64,000 nucleotides of DNA, taken from NCBI RefSeq assembly GCF_040931995.1, contig NZ_CP162412.1, positions 1,736,001 to 1,800,000 on the forward strand, in the 5' to 3' direction. Source of the DNA: Pelagovum sp. HNIBRBA483 (GTDB lineage Bacteria > Pseudomonadota > Alphaproteobacteria > Rhodobacterales > Rhodobacteraceae). A model generated the notes under the pieces. That model saw only the letters and a program-made list of their open reading frames with translations, was not told the DNA's origin and ran no database searches. Numbering within the stretch: position 1 is the stretch's first letter; every line of letters starts with the position of its first letter. Positions 17,195 through 26,265 of this stretch are shown here, piece by piece. The translations under genes and the position numbers were made by a program.

Positions 17195-18325
17195 ATGAAC
17201 GCCACCCTGCCGATCTTGGGCTGCTTCGGTGGCGGCAGCCTCTATGGTTGGTCCGGCTTATCACCGACCGTACAGATCGCGTTCAACGTCGGCAGCGGGC
17301 TGGCATCGATGGTTTTTTCGTTTGCGCTCGCGAGCTTCACAATCGGTGTATTGCTCAGCCCAATGCTGTTAGGCCGCATTCCGAGCCGTTACCGCCTTTC
17401 CTTCGCAACGGCGCTCGCAGCGGCGAGCCTTGCCGCCTCATGCGTGGCGCCAAGTTTTGGCATATTTGTAGTGACCTACGGCATTGGGTTCGGGTTTTCG
17501 TCGGGCGCCATTTACAGCCTTGCGATTGCACATGCCTCTGCATCGCGCCGCCCAAATCTCTTCGTGCCGATTAGCGTGGCGGCTTTCGGATTAGGTGGTG
17601 CGGTTTTTGGCCCGATGGGCATCTGGCTCGCCGCGCTGGGCTGGTCAGTTTGGTCGACGCTCCCAGCACTATGTTGCCTCGCATTTGTTGCGACCGCCAA
17701 CTTGCTAACCACGCAAAAACCACACGAATACAGTTTAGTAGCTGATAATAAACATATTTTTGTCAATCCAGGCAGGACAATCCTGATACTCTGGATGGTT
17801 TTCGCGACTGGATCATGCGCCGGCTTGATCGTCCTAGGGCTGGCATCGAACTTCTTAGTAACGAACCCCGCAAGCCAAGCCGCCGCGATCTTTGCAGCTG
17901 CCGCTGGCAACACAGCAGGCAGACTTTCGGCCTCGGCAGTTGCCTCTTGGTGCGGCCCAAAGCCGGGCATCCTGGGCGCCCTCTCGGCCTCGATACTATC
18001 TTTGACCGCTCTCGGCTTTGCCACGGCTCCGGTCATGATCGTGGCGTGGCTGTTCTTAATAGCTTTTTCCTACGGTCAAGTCGCATCTCAAACGCCTTTG
18101 CTCGTATCGAGGCACTTCTCTGGTTCAGCGTTTCCAAGTGCTTTTGGCTGGGTATTCACGGGCTGGGGCGTCGCAGGATTGCTCGGCCCGTGGGGCGCCG
18201 GCTGGGTGCTGGAGATGACGGGCGACCTGCGTTTTGCGCTCCTTGGATGCATCTTGATTTGCCTTCTTGGCCTTTGGCTCACCATCCGCCTTCCCGAACC
18301 CAAAGCGAAGATTGCGGAAGGATAA
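17195..18325 (+). CDS. Major facilitator superfamily transporter
   Basis: About 376 residues with some twelve hydrophobic segments, typical of an MFS permease of the monocarboxylate/sugar-acid type (for example GFGFSSGAIYSLAIAHA, FLIAFSYGQVASQTPLLV, VFTGWGVAGLLGPWGAGWV). The substrate cannot be read from the sequence. The frame is open from a TTG at 17156, but that would leave almost no leader after the proposed promoter, so I prefer the ATG at 17195; its ribosome site is weak. It lies between the divergent thiolase-like operon and the GntR operon and shares a promoter box with the latter. Confidence 0.85.
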   Translation: MNATLPILGCFGGGSLYGWSGLSPTVQIAFNVGSGLASMVFSFALASFTIGVLLSPMLLGRIPSRYRLSFATALAAASLAASCVAPSFGIFVVTYGIGFGFSSGAIYSLAIAHASASRRPNLFVPISVAAFGLGGAVFGPMGIWLAALGWSVWSTLPALCCLAFVATANLLTTQKPHEYSLVADNKHIFVNPGRTILILWMVFATGSCAGLIVLGLASNFLVTNPASQAAAIFAAAAGNTAGRLSASAVASWCGPKPGILGALSASILSLTALGFATAPVMIVAWLFLIAFSYGQVASQTPLLVSRHFSGSAFPSAFGWVFTGWGVAGLLGPWGAGWVLEMTGDLRFALLGCILICLLGLWLTIRLPEPKAKIAEG

Positions 18326-18328
18326 TTC

Positions 18329-18358
18329 ATATTGACAGGTTTAATTTGTTAATACTAA
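18329..18358 (+). promoter_or_regulatory. Promoter-operator box upstream of the GntR operon
   Basis: ATATTGAC (18329-18336), six bases, AATTTGTT (18343-18350), one base, ATAC (18352-18355): the same box and spacing as before the MFS gene. TTGACA at 18332-18337 is a perfect -35 hexamer and TACTAA at 18353-18358 a plausible -10 (15-base spacer). The region around AATTTGTTAA also forms TTAA-N4-TTAA symmetry. It sits about 86 bases before the gntR start codon, so autoregulation is plausible. Confidence 0.5.
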
Positions 18359-18443
18359 TGTGAATCGACAACGATAGCTGGGGAACCCGCCTTCGACTTT
18401 ACGCAGAACCGAGAACGTCATCCGTGACCTGGGAGGAAGCTCT

Positions 18444-19169
18444 ATGGAAAATGCAAAGTACAAACAGGTTCAGGATGAAATTCTAAGCCGGTTGCAGTCC
18501 GGTCAGTATGTCATTGGAATGCGCCTTCCCACCGAAAGCGAAATGTCCAAGTCCTTCGGGGTCAGCCGTGTCACCGTGAGAAAAGCGCTAGAGCTGTTGG
18601 TGCGCGATGGGTATCTGACCTCTCGTCAAGGCAGCGGCTACAATGTTGCGGCAGTATCTCCGCCCACGACGACCTGCCTTGCGTCTTACACGGATCAGAT
18701 CCTTCGCGAGGGTCGCGTGCCGGGCGCGAAACTCCTGCGTTTGGAGGCGCATGCGGAACAAGTGCCCGCGTCGGTAAAGAGCTTCTTTGATGAGCCATTG
18801 TCGATGGTCGAGCGATTGCGAACCGTGGATGGGCAGCCGACGATGCTCACCCAGACCTGGATCCCACGGCGCCGCGCACCGAGAATTCTCGAGAGCGACT
18901 TTCCGGAGTCGGGTCAAAACCAATCGATTTTGCGCATCTTGCGACAGGTCTTTGAGTTGGCGTGGACCAGCGCCTGCGAGTCTATGGACAGCATAATCCC
19001 AGACCCTGAGATGGCGCGGCTGTTAAAGCTCGAACCTGGCACACCGATCCTGTCCCAAGCATGTACCGCCTTCGATTCAGATGGGCGTCCGGTTTTCTTC
19101 GATCAGGTCTATCGCAAAGGACCAATAACATTTGATCTGGCTGGGCCTGCCCCTCGCCAGACTTCCTGA
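18444..19169 (+). CDS. GntR-family transcriptional regulator (HutC subfamily, UTRA domain)
   Basis: A 241-residue regulator. Residues 1-70 are a winged helix-turn-helix of GntR type (LPTESEMSKSFGVSRVTVRK, then LLVRDGYLTSRQGSG); residues about 85-235 are a UTRA effector-binding domain, ending in VFFDQVYRKGPITFDL. HutC/UTRA members sense small carbon metabolites, often sugars or amino-acid derivatives. It starts the operon: its stop is 11 bases before the isomerase-like gene. A GGGAGGAAGC ribosome site precedes the ATG. It is the obvious candidate regulator for the island, acting on the duplicated promoter box. Confidence 0.92.
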   Translation: MENAKYKQVQDEILSRLQSGQYVIGMRLPTESEMSKSFGVSRVTVRKALELLVRDGYLTSRQGSGYNVAAVSPPTTTCLASYTDQILREGRVPGAKLLRLEAHAEQVPASVKSFFDEPLSMVERLRTVDGQPTMLTQTWIPRRRAPRILESDFPESGQNQSILRILRQVFELAWTSACESMDSIIPDPEMARLLKLEPGTPILSQACTAFDSDGRPVFFDQVYRKGPITFDLAGPAPRQTS

Positions 19170-19180
19170 GTGATCAGCTT

Positions 19181-20605
19181 ATGTCACTAACGATCGGCCT
19201 CATAAATGCATCGCTTCCGAGCTACTTCCCGCAGAAGCACGGAGTATTTCACGCATGTGGCGATTGGCTTGAGGCACTTGCAACGGCGCAAGGCGCCTCC
19301 GTAGTCACGGCCGGCGCCATCCCGATGAACGCAGCAGAAGCACGCGCCGCGGCGCAGGAAATGAGCGAAAAGGGTGCGGATTTCATCTTACTTCTGCACG
19401 GCGGCTTCACGATGGGCGACGTGATCCGAGAATTGGCCCGGATTGATCTGCCGCTTGGGGTATGGGCAACGCCCGAACCAACATTGGTGGATGACATTCA
19501 GCTGAATAACTTCGTCTCACTCAATATGTCCATGTCCATTGCGCGGGGTGTACGCGACCTGAAGGCCTACCCTGTACAATGGTATTTGGGCGCTCCCGGT
19601 GACGATGCACTTGCCGAGCGTTTGGGACAGACCATCCAAGCCCTGACAGCGCGAAAGGCGCTGAACGGGGCGCGCATCGGCGTCATCGGTGGTCTGGCGA
19701 TGACGTTCTACAACATGGAAGTATCGTCAGACAGTTTGTTCCGGCAGCTGGGTGTCTGGTCAGAACACATTGATATCCACCACATGACCGACCTGATGGA
19801 AGCGCAGTCCGATGCGGATGTTGCCACCGAACTTGCGCGCATGACCCAGGCAGCGTCGGTTAAGGGGGTTTCGGACGACCAAATGAACCTTACGGCCAGG
19901 GCTGCGCTTTCGCTGCGGCGAATTGCGGCCGAAGGTGGTTACGATGCTCTGGCCGTCTCGGACTGGCCAGCACTGCAGAAGAGCCCAGGAATGCACCCTG
20001 GCGCGGCTTTCAGTTGGCTGGAAGAGGCTGACCGTCTGCCCATTGCCTCCGAAGGCGACATCCTCGGCGCCGTTACGCAGCTTGTTGCAAAATCCCTGAC
20101 CGGAAAGGTCGGCTGTCTGCACGACATGACATCCCCGGACCTTGAGAATGACCAGATTTTGATGTGGCATGGCGGCGGTGGGCCGCTGTACATGGCGCGT
20201 GATAACGCGAGTTGGATCAATCACCCGATGATCGGGCGCGGGACGGATGCCGGCCCGATCTATGGCGCCATTGCCGACTTCGAATTTGCCTATGGGGCTT
20301 GCACGGTCCTGAGAGTGGCCCGCAACGGTACTGCATACTTTGCAATTGAAGGCGAAGTCGCCGAAGGACCGGCCTCTGGCTTTACCGGGTGTCGGGGATG
20401 GGTTGGGCGCTTTTCTGATGAGGTTGGCCCACGCAGCGCGCGCGACGTGGTCACGACTGTGCTGGAGCACGGGCTTGAGCATCACTTCATCCTTTTGCCG
20501 GGGCGCCATCGCGCTGTTTTTGACGAATTTTGCGGGTGGTGCGGGCTTTCGGCTTTGCCAGTCCTTCCAGCTCACAACTCTCTGCCACGAGGGAGCGCAA
20601 TATGA
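19181..20605 (+). CDS. L-fucose/L-arabinose isomerase-like protein
   Basis: A 474-residue protein of the fucose/arabinose isomerase superfamily, which interconverts aldoses and ketoses with a divalent metal. The family pattern is seen in LLLHGGFTMGD near residue 70, the core LPIASEGDILGAVTQ (metal-ligand Glu), LHDMTSPDLENDQI and MWHGGGGPLYMA, and a C-terminal beta-rich domain. Substrate identity is not readable. It is the second gene after gntR (11-base gap) and its stop overlaps the ABC ATPase start (ATGA). With the kinase and aldolase of the facing operon it suggests a pentose or deoxypentose route. Confidence 0.8.
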   Translation: MSLTIGLINASLPSYFPQKHGVFHACGDWLEALATAQGASVVTAGAIPMNAAEARAAAQEMSEKGADFILLLHGGFTMGDVIRELARIDLPLGVWATPEPTLVDDIQLNNFVSLNMSMSIARGVRDLKAYPVQWYLGAPGDDALAERLGQTIQALTARKALNGARIGVIGGLAMTFYNMEVSSDSLFRQLGVWSEHIDIHHMTDLMEAQSDADVATELARMTQAASVKGVSDDQMNLTARAALSLRRIAAEGGYDALAVSDWPALQKSPGMHPGAAFSWLEEADRLPIASEGDILGAVTQLVAKSLTGKVGCLHDMTSPDLENDQILMWHGGGGPLYMARDNASWINHPMIGRGTDAGPIYGAIADFEFAYGACTVLRVARNGTAYFAIEGEVAEGPASGFTGCRGWVGRFSDEVGPRSARDVVTTVLEHGLEHHFILLPGRHRAVFDEFCGWCGLSALPVLPAHNSLPRGSAI

Positions 20606-21645
20606 CCACAGTTCTGCTGAAGGGCGTTCGCAAGGACTTTGGATCTTTTACCGCCATCTCTAACATCGACCTCGACATTGCGTCGGGCGAGCTTGTGGCC
20701 TTGCTTGGCCCGTCGGGATGCGGCAAGACCACAACACTTCGCATGATTGCCGGATTAGAGATCCCTTCGGCAGGTCAGATTTGCTTCGATGGGAAGGACG
20801 TATCCGAAGTCCCTGTGCAAGATCGCAACGTCGGCATGGTATTCCAGCGGTATGCCCTATTTCCGCATATGACAGTCGAGAAGAACGTCCTTTTTGGCCT
20901 AAAGGTACGCGGGGTGGGCAAGACCGAAGCGGCTGAGCGGCTCGAAGAGATCCTCGATGTCGTGCAACTTCAGCAGTTTCGTCACAGGTTCCCAGCTCAG
21001 CTATCGGGCGGACAGATGCAGCGTGTGGCGATCGCTCGTACCTTGATTACAAACCCGTCCGTTCTGATGATGGACGAACCACTGGCGAACCTTGACACGA
21101 AGCTACGCGGCGAGATGCGGCGGTTCATCCGAGATCTGCAACAGCGCCTTGGCATTACAACGATATTCGTCACCCATGACCAGATCGAGGCGATGGAACT
21201 GGCTGACCGCGTTGCGGTAATCTTTGACGGCAAACTGGCGCAATTCGATACGCCGGACACACTCTACAAGCACCCCAACAGCATTGAGATCGCGGACTTC
21301 ATGGGAGCTACCAATGTGTTTCCCGCGCAGATCAGCGGAAACTCTGCTGTGCTGGAATTCGGTACGCTTACGCTCAACGGAAATCCTCCAGAGGGAAGCC
21401 AATCCGTCATGCTGCGAAGCGAGGCAATTGACCTGCATTTGGAGCAACCGGAAGGAGCCCAGAACGTCGTTGAGGGAACAATAGCTACCCGAGATTTCTT
21501 TGGCGCCAACATCACCTACGGCGTGACGTGTGGCGGCAATACGGTGAACGTCACAGAACAATCTCGGCGGATCGTCGACGTCGGTCGTCCGGTCTGGCTG
21601 TCAATTTCGCCCGAACGCATCTGGGCCATCAAAGGGACTGCCTGA
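20602..21645 (+). CDS. ABC transporter ATP-binding protein (MalK/PotA-like)
   Basis: A 347-residue importer ATPase. Walker A GPSGCGKTTT (about residues 37-46), Q loop VFQRYALFPHM, signature LSGGQMQR, Walker B VLMMDEPLANLD and the switch His in FVTHDQ are intact, followed by a C-terminal TOBE regulatory domain (about 240-347). I start at the ATG at 20602, overlapping the isomerase stop by 4 bases; the longer frame is spurious. The permeases and binding protein follow in order. Confidence 0.94.
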   Translation: MTTVLLKGVRKDFGSFTAISNIDLDIASGELVALLGPSGCGKTTTLRMIAGLEIPSAGQICFDGKDVSEVPVQDRNVGMVFQRYALFPHMTVEKNVLFGLKVRGVGKTEAAERLEEILDVVQLQQFRHRFPAQLSGGQMQRVAIARTLITNPSVLMMDEPLANLDTKLRGEMRRFIRDLQQRLGITTIFVTHDQIEAMELADRVAVIFDGKLAQFDTPDTLYKHPNSIEIADFMGATNVFPAQISGNSAVLEFGTLTLNGNPPEGSQSVMLRSEAIDLHLEQPEGAQNVVEGTIATRDFFGANITYGVTCGGNTVNVTEQSRRIVDVGRPVWLSISPERIWAIKGTA

Positions 21646-21673
21646 ACGTATCGAAACCTAGGAGGAGAAGACC

Positions 21674-23014
21674 ATGAAGAAGCTAAGCTATACGGTCGCG
21701 CTGATTGGGGGGCTGATGAGCAGCACCGCAATGGCGCAGGATCTTGAGGCGTTCCGCGACGCTGTCACGTCCGGTAATGCCACATGGGAGGACATCGAAG
21801 CCCGCGCCAAGGAAGAGGGTGTCGTCAACCTCTACTATTGGGGCGGAAGCGATCAGATCAACATCTGGATGGATCGTTTTGCGACGCCGGGCCTTGCAGA
21901 GTCGGGTGTCACACTGAACCCGGTGCGTATCACCGGCACCAAGGATGCCGTCGACCTCGTTCTGGCAGAGCTTGGCGCTGGCAAGGGCCTCGGGGAAGGC
22001 AGCGTAGACGCGATTTGGGTCAATGGTGAAAACTTTGCCACCCTAAAACGGCAGAACGCCCTGTTTGGCGCCTTCGCAGACAAGCTGCCAAACAGCGCGA
22101 ATATCGAGTGGAACGCTGAAGATCCGCGTGCACTCTTGAACCTGCGTGACTTTGGCATCGAAACCAACGCATCCGAAATGCCCTGGTCTGGCGAACAGTA
22201 TGTTTGCGCGGTGAATACCGCCCGGGTGGCCGAGGACGACATCCCGAACACGTTTGCCGAACTGAAGGACTACCTGACCGCCAATCCCGGCAAGTTTTCC
22301 TATGTCAAACCGCCCCATTATATCGGGAATACCTTTGTCCAGGCGGCTGTCTACGCTCACAACCCAGATGGAAACGGCGCGGTGCCGTTCCAAAGCTCGG
22401 TTGACGAGCTTGGCGCGGCCGAGCTGGCCCGATTGATCACCCCTGGCCTTGAGTATCTGAAGGAACTGGATGGCTTGGTTTTGGGCGGGGCGAGCGGAAA
22501 CGCACGGTACCCTGAAGACCCCTCGGCGCAGGATGGTCTGTTCTTAAATGGTGAGATCGATTTCTCTTGTGGCTTCGGCCTTTATCGTGTGGCCGTCGGC
22601 TTGCGTGACGGCACCTATCCTGAAGGCGCTGAACAGTTCGTCTTTCCAGAAGGCAACATGATCAAGAACAAGAACTATCTCGTTATCCCGGCAAATGCCC
22701 CCAATCCTGCCGCGGCATTGGTCATGACGAACTACATGGCGTCGGTTGCGGCACAGGCCTCTAAGCTGGAGATCGCTGGCATGCCTCCGGGAATCGATCC
22801 GTGGCTTCTTGCGGATAATGCGGTTGCCGCACTGACCGAGGCGTCACCTGGGTTTGTTGGCATCACTCAGGCGGAACTGGACGCAAACACAGCGCCAGAC
22901 ACGAACGCGACGCTGGTTGATGTCATCGAAGCCACTTGGCTGGAGTACATCGAGCGCGACAGCTCCGATCCGATCGACGTGATCGTAGAACGCGCGGTGG
23001 CAAACCTGAAGTAG
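21674..23014 (+). CDS. ABC transporter substrate-binding protein (YnjB-like)
   Basis: A 446-residue periplasmic binding protein. A clear signal peptide (MKKLSYTVALIGGLMSSTAMA, cleavage before QDLEAF at about residue 22) is followed by a type II binding fold containing YYWGGSDQINIWMD and a ligand-site region near NGENFATLKRQNALFG. The style matches the YnjB/spermidine-putrescine-like group, whose ligands are poorly known. A strong ribosome site (AGGAGGAG) precedes the start. A stable hairpin follows directly, before the permease genes. Its operon with a nucleoside hydrolase makes a nucleoside or modified-nucleoside ligand plausible but unproven. Confidence 0.9.
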   Translation: MKKLSYTVALIGGLMSSTAMAQDLEAFRDAVTSGNATWEDIEARAKEEGVVNLYYWGGSDQINIWMDRFATPGLAESGVTLNPVRITGTKDAVDLVLAELGAGKGLGEGSVDAIWVNGENFATLKRQNALFGAFADKLPNSANIEWNAEDPRALLNLRDFGIETNASEMPWSGEQYVCAVNTARVAEDDIPNTFAELKDYLTANPGKFSYVKPPHYIGNTFVQAAVYAHNPDGNGAVPFQSSVDELGAAELARLITPGLEYLKELDGLVLGGASGNARYPEDPSAQDGLFLNGEIDFSCGFGLYRVAVGLRDGTYPEGAEQFVFPEGNMIKNKNYLVIPANAPNPAAALVMTNYMASVAAQASKLEIAGMPPGIDPWLLADNAVAALTEASPGFVGITQAELDANTAPDTNATLVDVIEATWLEYIERDSSDPIDVIVERAVANLK

Positions 23015-23028
23015 TAACGCAAACGCGT

Positions 23029-23051
23029 GGCCCCTGCCCTGCGCAGGGGCC
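23029..23051 (+). promoter_or_regulatory. Intra-operon hairpin between binding protein and permease
   Basis: A perfect 9-bp GC-rich stem (GGCCCCTGC at 23029-23037 with GCAGGGGCC at 23043-23051) and a 5-base loop, with no T-run, sits 14 bases after the binding-protein stop and 22 bases before the permease start. Such hairpins are known to protect the binding-protein part of importer mRNAs and lower permease expression. Confidence 0.7.
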
Positions 23052-23073
23052 TCCTTCAAGGGGAGATCACCGG

Positions 23074-23976
23074 ATGAGCAACACCCATGAATTGGCGCGT
23101 CTGCGTCGAGAAAAACGATTGATGTGGCTTCAGCTGATGCCGGTCATGATCGTGCTCGTCGTCCTGTTTGGGGGCGCTTTGGTTCTTGGCGTTGCGCAAT
23201 CACTGGGTTTTGCGCCGTGGTTCGGCGTCAACACATTTCCTGATTTCACCTACTTTGGCGCCCTTTGGGGCGACGCTTCATTTTGGACATCGCTTTGGCT
23301 GACGCTCTATTACGCGATTGTCTCAACCGTTCTCTCACTCATATTCGGGATTCTTTTGGCGCTTGCACTGGTGCGCAAGTTCCCGTCCAAAACGCTGTAT
23401 AAGTATCTCTACAAACTCCCACTCATGATCCCCTACACCGTTGGGATTGCGCTGGCTGTTATCATGCTGGGCAATGGTGGCATGCTGTCACGGCTGATGG
23501 CTTTTGTCGGGATGATCGACGACCCTTCGCAATTTCCGCAGATTTTGAAAACCCATATGGGCTGGGGAATTATTGCGGTCTACGTCTGGAAACAGACACC
23601 GTTCGTTGCACTGACGATCTATGCAGTTCTTCTCGGGGTTGGACGAGAAACTGAAGAGGCCGCAGCAATCCTTGGCGCAAATAAACGGCAGATCTTTTTT
23701 CAGGTTACGTTGCCGCAGATCCTACCCGGCGTGATCTCGTCGACCCTCATCATTTTTGCTTTTAACATCGGCGCATTTGAAGCACCGTTCATCCTCGGTG
23801 GCGGCTTCCCTGACACGTTGCCGGTCGTCGCATGGCGGTATTTCAACGATGCCGATTACACGCTTCAACTGCAGGGCATGGCGACGGTCGTTTCCATTGC
23901 GCTTATCGCCGGCGGCATTCTCTATTCGTACCTGGCGATCTATCGCCGCTACGAACGACGGATCGGGAGGCAATGA
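23074..23976 (+). CDS. ABC transporter permease 1
   Basis: A 300-residue inner-membrane permease of the PotB/CysU type with about six hydrophobic segments, starting LQLMPVMIVLVVLFGGALVL. The EAA loop that docks onto the ATPase is visible as EEAAAILGANKRQIFFQVTLP. I start at the ATG at 23074, which has GGGGAGATC upstream; the open frame extends 46 codons further through the hairpin and binding-protein end, which is unlikely to be translated. The stop overlaps permease 2 (ATGA). Confidence 0.92.
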   Translation: MSNTHELARLRREKRLMWLQLMPVMIVLVVLFGGALVLGVAQSLGFAPWFGVNTFPDFTYFGALWGDASFWTSLWLTLYYAIVSTVLSLIFGILLALALVRKFPSKTLYKYLYKLPLMIPYTVGIALAVIMLGNGGMLSRLMAFVGMIDDPSQFPQILKTHMGWGIIAVYVWKQTPFVALTIYAVLLGVGRETEEAAAILGANKRQIFFQVTLPQILPGVISSTLIIFAFNIGAFEAPFILGGGFPDTLPVVAWRYFNDADYTLQLQGMATVVSIALIAGGILYSYLAIYRRYERRIGRQ

Positions 23977-24845
23977 TCATGGCCAATAAACGCGCGTCGG
24001 TCATCGCGCTCAGCGACCGCTTATCACCATTTCAGAAGATCTATCTTTGGCTTGTTGCCGGTTTCATCCTCGGGCCATTCATCCCGCTGATCATTCAGAG
24101 CTTCGCGTTCCGCTGGGCTTGGCCTGACCTATTGCCCAGCACCTGGTGGCTCACCCAACGTGAAAAATCACCGCTTCCACTTGCTTGGGACTACGTCTTT
24201 TCACCTTACAGTCTGGTCGTGGAAGCAACGCTCAACACGGTCTTCATCGGATGTGTTGTAACGGTGATCTGCTTGATGATTTGCCTCCCTGCCGCCCGCG
24301 TCCTTGCACGCGAGAAATTCCGTGGAAAATCATCTTTCGAATTCTTCCTATCAATGCCCTTGATCGTACCCGAGGCAGCCATCGGCATCGCCTTATTGAT
24401 GATCTTTATCTATATCGGTCTGGCAGGCACCTACCTCGGCATCATCATCGTTCATCTTATCCCGACGATCCCTTACATGATCCGGATGCTGACAGCCGTA
24501 TATCAGGGGCTTGGCCGCGATTTCGAGGAACAGGCGATGATCCTTGGCGCGAACCGCTGGCAAATCCTCCGCATGGTCACTTTGCCGATGCTGCTTCCTG
24601 GTGTTGTCGCGGGCGCACTCTTCACGTTTCTGGTGTCGACCAACATCTTCCTGCTGACGTTCTTCATGGGGCAAGGAAAGATCATCACGCTTCCCACCCT
24701 TTTGTTCTCGAAGATTTCTGGCGGGACATTGGATGCGTCGGCGGCAGGCATCACGCTGGTGGTGACCGTGCCTGGCATCATCCTGCTACTCATCACCGAA
24801 CGTTTCATCAAGGAAGAAGCCTTTGGAAAAGGTTTCGGAAACTAG
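23973..24845 (+). CDS. ABC transporter permease 2
   Basis: A 290-residue inner-membrane permease of the PotC/CysW type. The EAA loop reads FEEQAMILGANRWQILRMVT. Six or so hydrophobic segments span the protein (for example LWLVAGFILGPFIPLIIQ near the start). The ATG at 23973 overlaps the permease 1 stop and is preceded by GGGAGG; a second in-frame ATG two codons on is also possible. It completes a one-ATPase, two-permease, one-binding-protein importer. The nucleoside hydrolase begins 12 bases after its stop. Confidence 0.92.
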   Translation: MIMANKRASVIALSDRLSPFQKIYLWLVAGFILGPFIPLIIQSFAFRWAWPDLLPSTWWLTQREKSPLPLAWDYVFSPYSLVVEATLNTVFIGCVVTVICLMICLPAARVLAREKFRGKSSFEFFLSMPLIVPEAAIGIALLMIFIYIGLAGTYLGIIIVHLIPTIPYMIRMLTAVYQGLGRDFEEQAMILGANRWQILRMVTLPMLLPGVVAGALFTFLVSTNIFLLTFFMGQGKIITLPTLLFSKISGGTLDASAAGITLVVTVPGIILLLITERFIKEEAFGKGFGN

Positions 24846-24857
24846 GAAGGTTTTCAC

Positions 24858-25970
24858 ATGACCACATTGGAAGAGGCCGTCAGGCTGTTCAAACCGCTTG
24901 ATCCCAGCTTGATGAAGCAACGCCTTGCGCGTCCCGGGGCGATGCCAAGGGTCATTATCGATACCGACACCGCGAATGAAATCGACGATCAATACGCGGT
25001 GGCATGGGCACTTTTGTCACAAGATCGCATGCGGCTCGAAGGTGTGACCGCAGCTCCATTTTCTTTCACGCATCATCGCGAGGGCCTTTACCAGGCCGTC
25101 GCCGCTCTACAGTCCGGCGCTGAGAGCAACCATGATAGCAAGTTCGTTGGCCCATTCGCAGGCTGGGCAAAGCGGCTTCTAGCGGATGGAAGAACCGCAG
25201 ATGACATAGAATTTGTTACCGCTGACGTGGGTGAACAGCGTTCATACGAGGAAATCTTGCGCGTCTTTGATGCGTGCGGAGAAGACGCAACCGGCAAGGT
25301 CTTTCGCGGCTCCCCCCGCCACCTCCCGTCCTACGACGAACCCGTTGAATCTGATGCCGCGCGATTCATTATTGATCAGGCACGCAAACGTGACGACGGT
25401 CCGGTCTATATCCTCGCAATGGGTGCGTTGCCGACTATCGGCTCGGCCTTGCTGATGGCACCCGATATAATTGACAATATCGTCGTGGTTTGGACGTCAG
25501 GCTTTCCCAGCTATGCGCCGTTTTCGAACGAACCGTCATTGAATCTGGTGCAAGACCGCTTGTCGTCCCGTCTGCTTTTTGAATGCGGGGTGCCGCATGT
25601 CTATTTGCCGGGTTATCATGTGGGCGCCCAACTTACCATTTCACATCCCGAGATGGAAAAATTCGTCAATGGGCGCGGCGATATTGGAGACTACCTCTGG
25701 GATCTTTACACCAACAATCCCTTGCACAAGAAATACGCAATATCTGATCACGAGACGAAGACATGGGTGATTTGGGACATCATAAATGTGGCGTGGCTCC
25801 TCAACGACGCCTATGTGCCCACATATTTGACGACGTCACCGCATCTGAACGAGGACCTCTACTGGCAAGGTGATGCGTCGCGGCACATGATGCTGGAAGC
25901 CTACGATGTCGCGCGGGATGCCATTTTTGAGGACTTTTACGATACCCTGAAGCGCGCGCCACGGAAATAA
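24858..25970 (+). CDS. Inosine/uridine-preferring nucleoside hydrolase family protein
   Basis: A 370-residue ribohydrolase-fold protein that would split the N-glycosidic bond of a nucleoside to base and free sugar. The calcium-binding family signature is present near residue 35 (VIIDTDTANEIDDQYAVAWA), and YILAMGALPTIGSAL corresponds to the second conserved region. It is somewhat longer than the 310-330 residues typical of the family. It is the last gene of the GntR-isomerase-ABC operon, 12 bases after permease 2, with AGGAAGG as ribosome site. The location strongly suggests that the imported compound is a nucleoside or related glycoside. Confidence 0.88.
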   Translation: MTTLEEAVRLFKPLDPSLMKQRLARPGAMPRVIIDTDTANEIDDQYAVAWALLSQDRMRLEGVTAAPFSFTHHREGLYQAVAALQSGAESNHDSKFVGPFAGWAKRLLADGRTADDIEFVTADVGEQRSYEEILRVFDACGEDATGKVFRGSPRHLPSYDEPVESDAARFIIDQARKRDDGPVYILAMGALPTIGSALLMAPDIIDNIVVVWTSGFPSYAPFSNEPSLNLVQDRLSSRLLFECGVPHVYLPGYHVGAQLTISHPEMEKFVNGRGDIGDYLWDLYTNNPLHKKYAISDHETKTWVIWDIINVAWLLNDAYVPTYLTTSPHLNEDLYWQGDASRHMMLEAYDVARDAIFEDFYDTLKRAPRK

Positions 25971-26175
25971 TGCTCGCCGGCCGTTGGTTGGCGTTCGGCG
26001 TTGACATGTTCTTGGACGCAGGAATTCACGGCGACAATCTTCTGAAGAGTTCACATTCGATGGAACCGCAGCATCGCGTGCTCCCTTCGTCGGAAAGTCA
26101 GATGGCATTGGTAGACCCCATTTAACCCAAGAATGGCCCGCGCTTAGACCTCATCGAACGTAAGTGAATGGATTA

Positions 26176-26265
26176 TGGCGGAGCGACAGGGATTCGAACC
26201 CTGGAGACGGTCTCCCGCCTACACACTTTCCAGGCGTGCGCCTTCGACCACTCGGCCACCGCTCC
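26176..26265 (-). tRNA. tRNA-Ser (anticodon GGA)
   Basis: Read on the minus strand, the 90 bases begin GGAGCGGTGGCCGAGTGG and end with an encoded CCA (26178-26176). The anticodon stem-loop carries CTGGAAA, giving anticodon GGA. A long variable arm (GCGGGAGACCGTC region) and a T-loop GTTCGAATC are present, as expected for tRNA-Ser. The acceptor stem pairs over 7 bp with one G-U. Confidence 0.95.
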
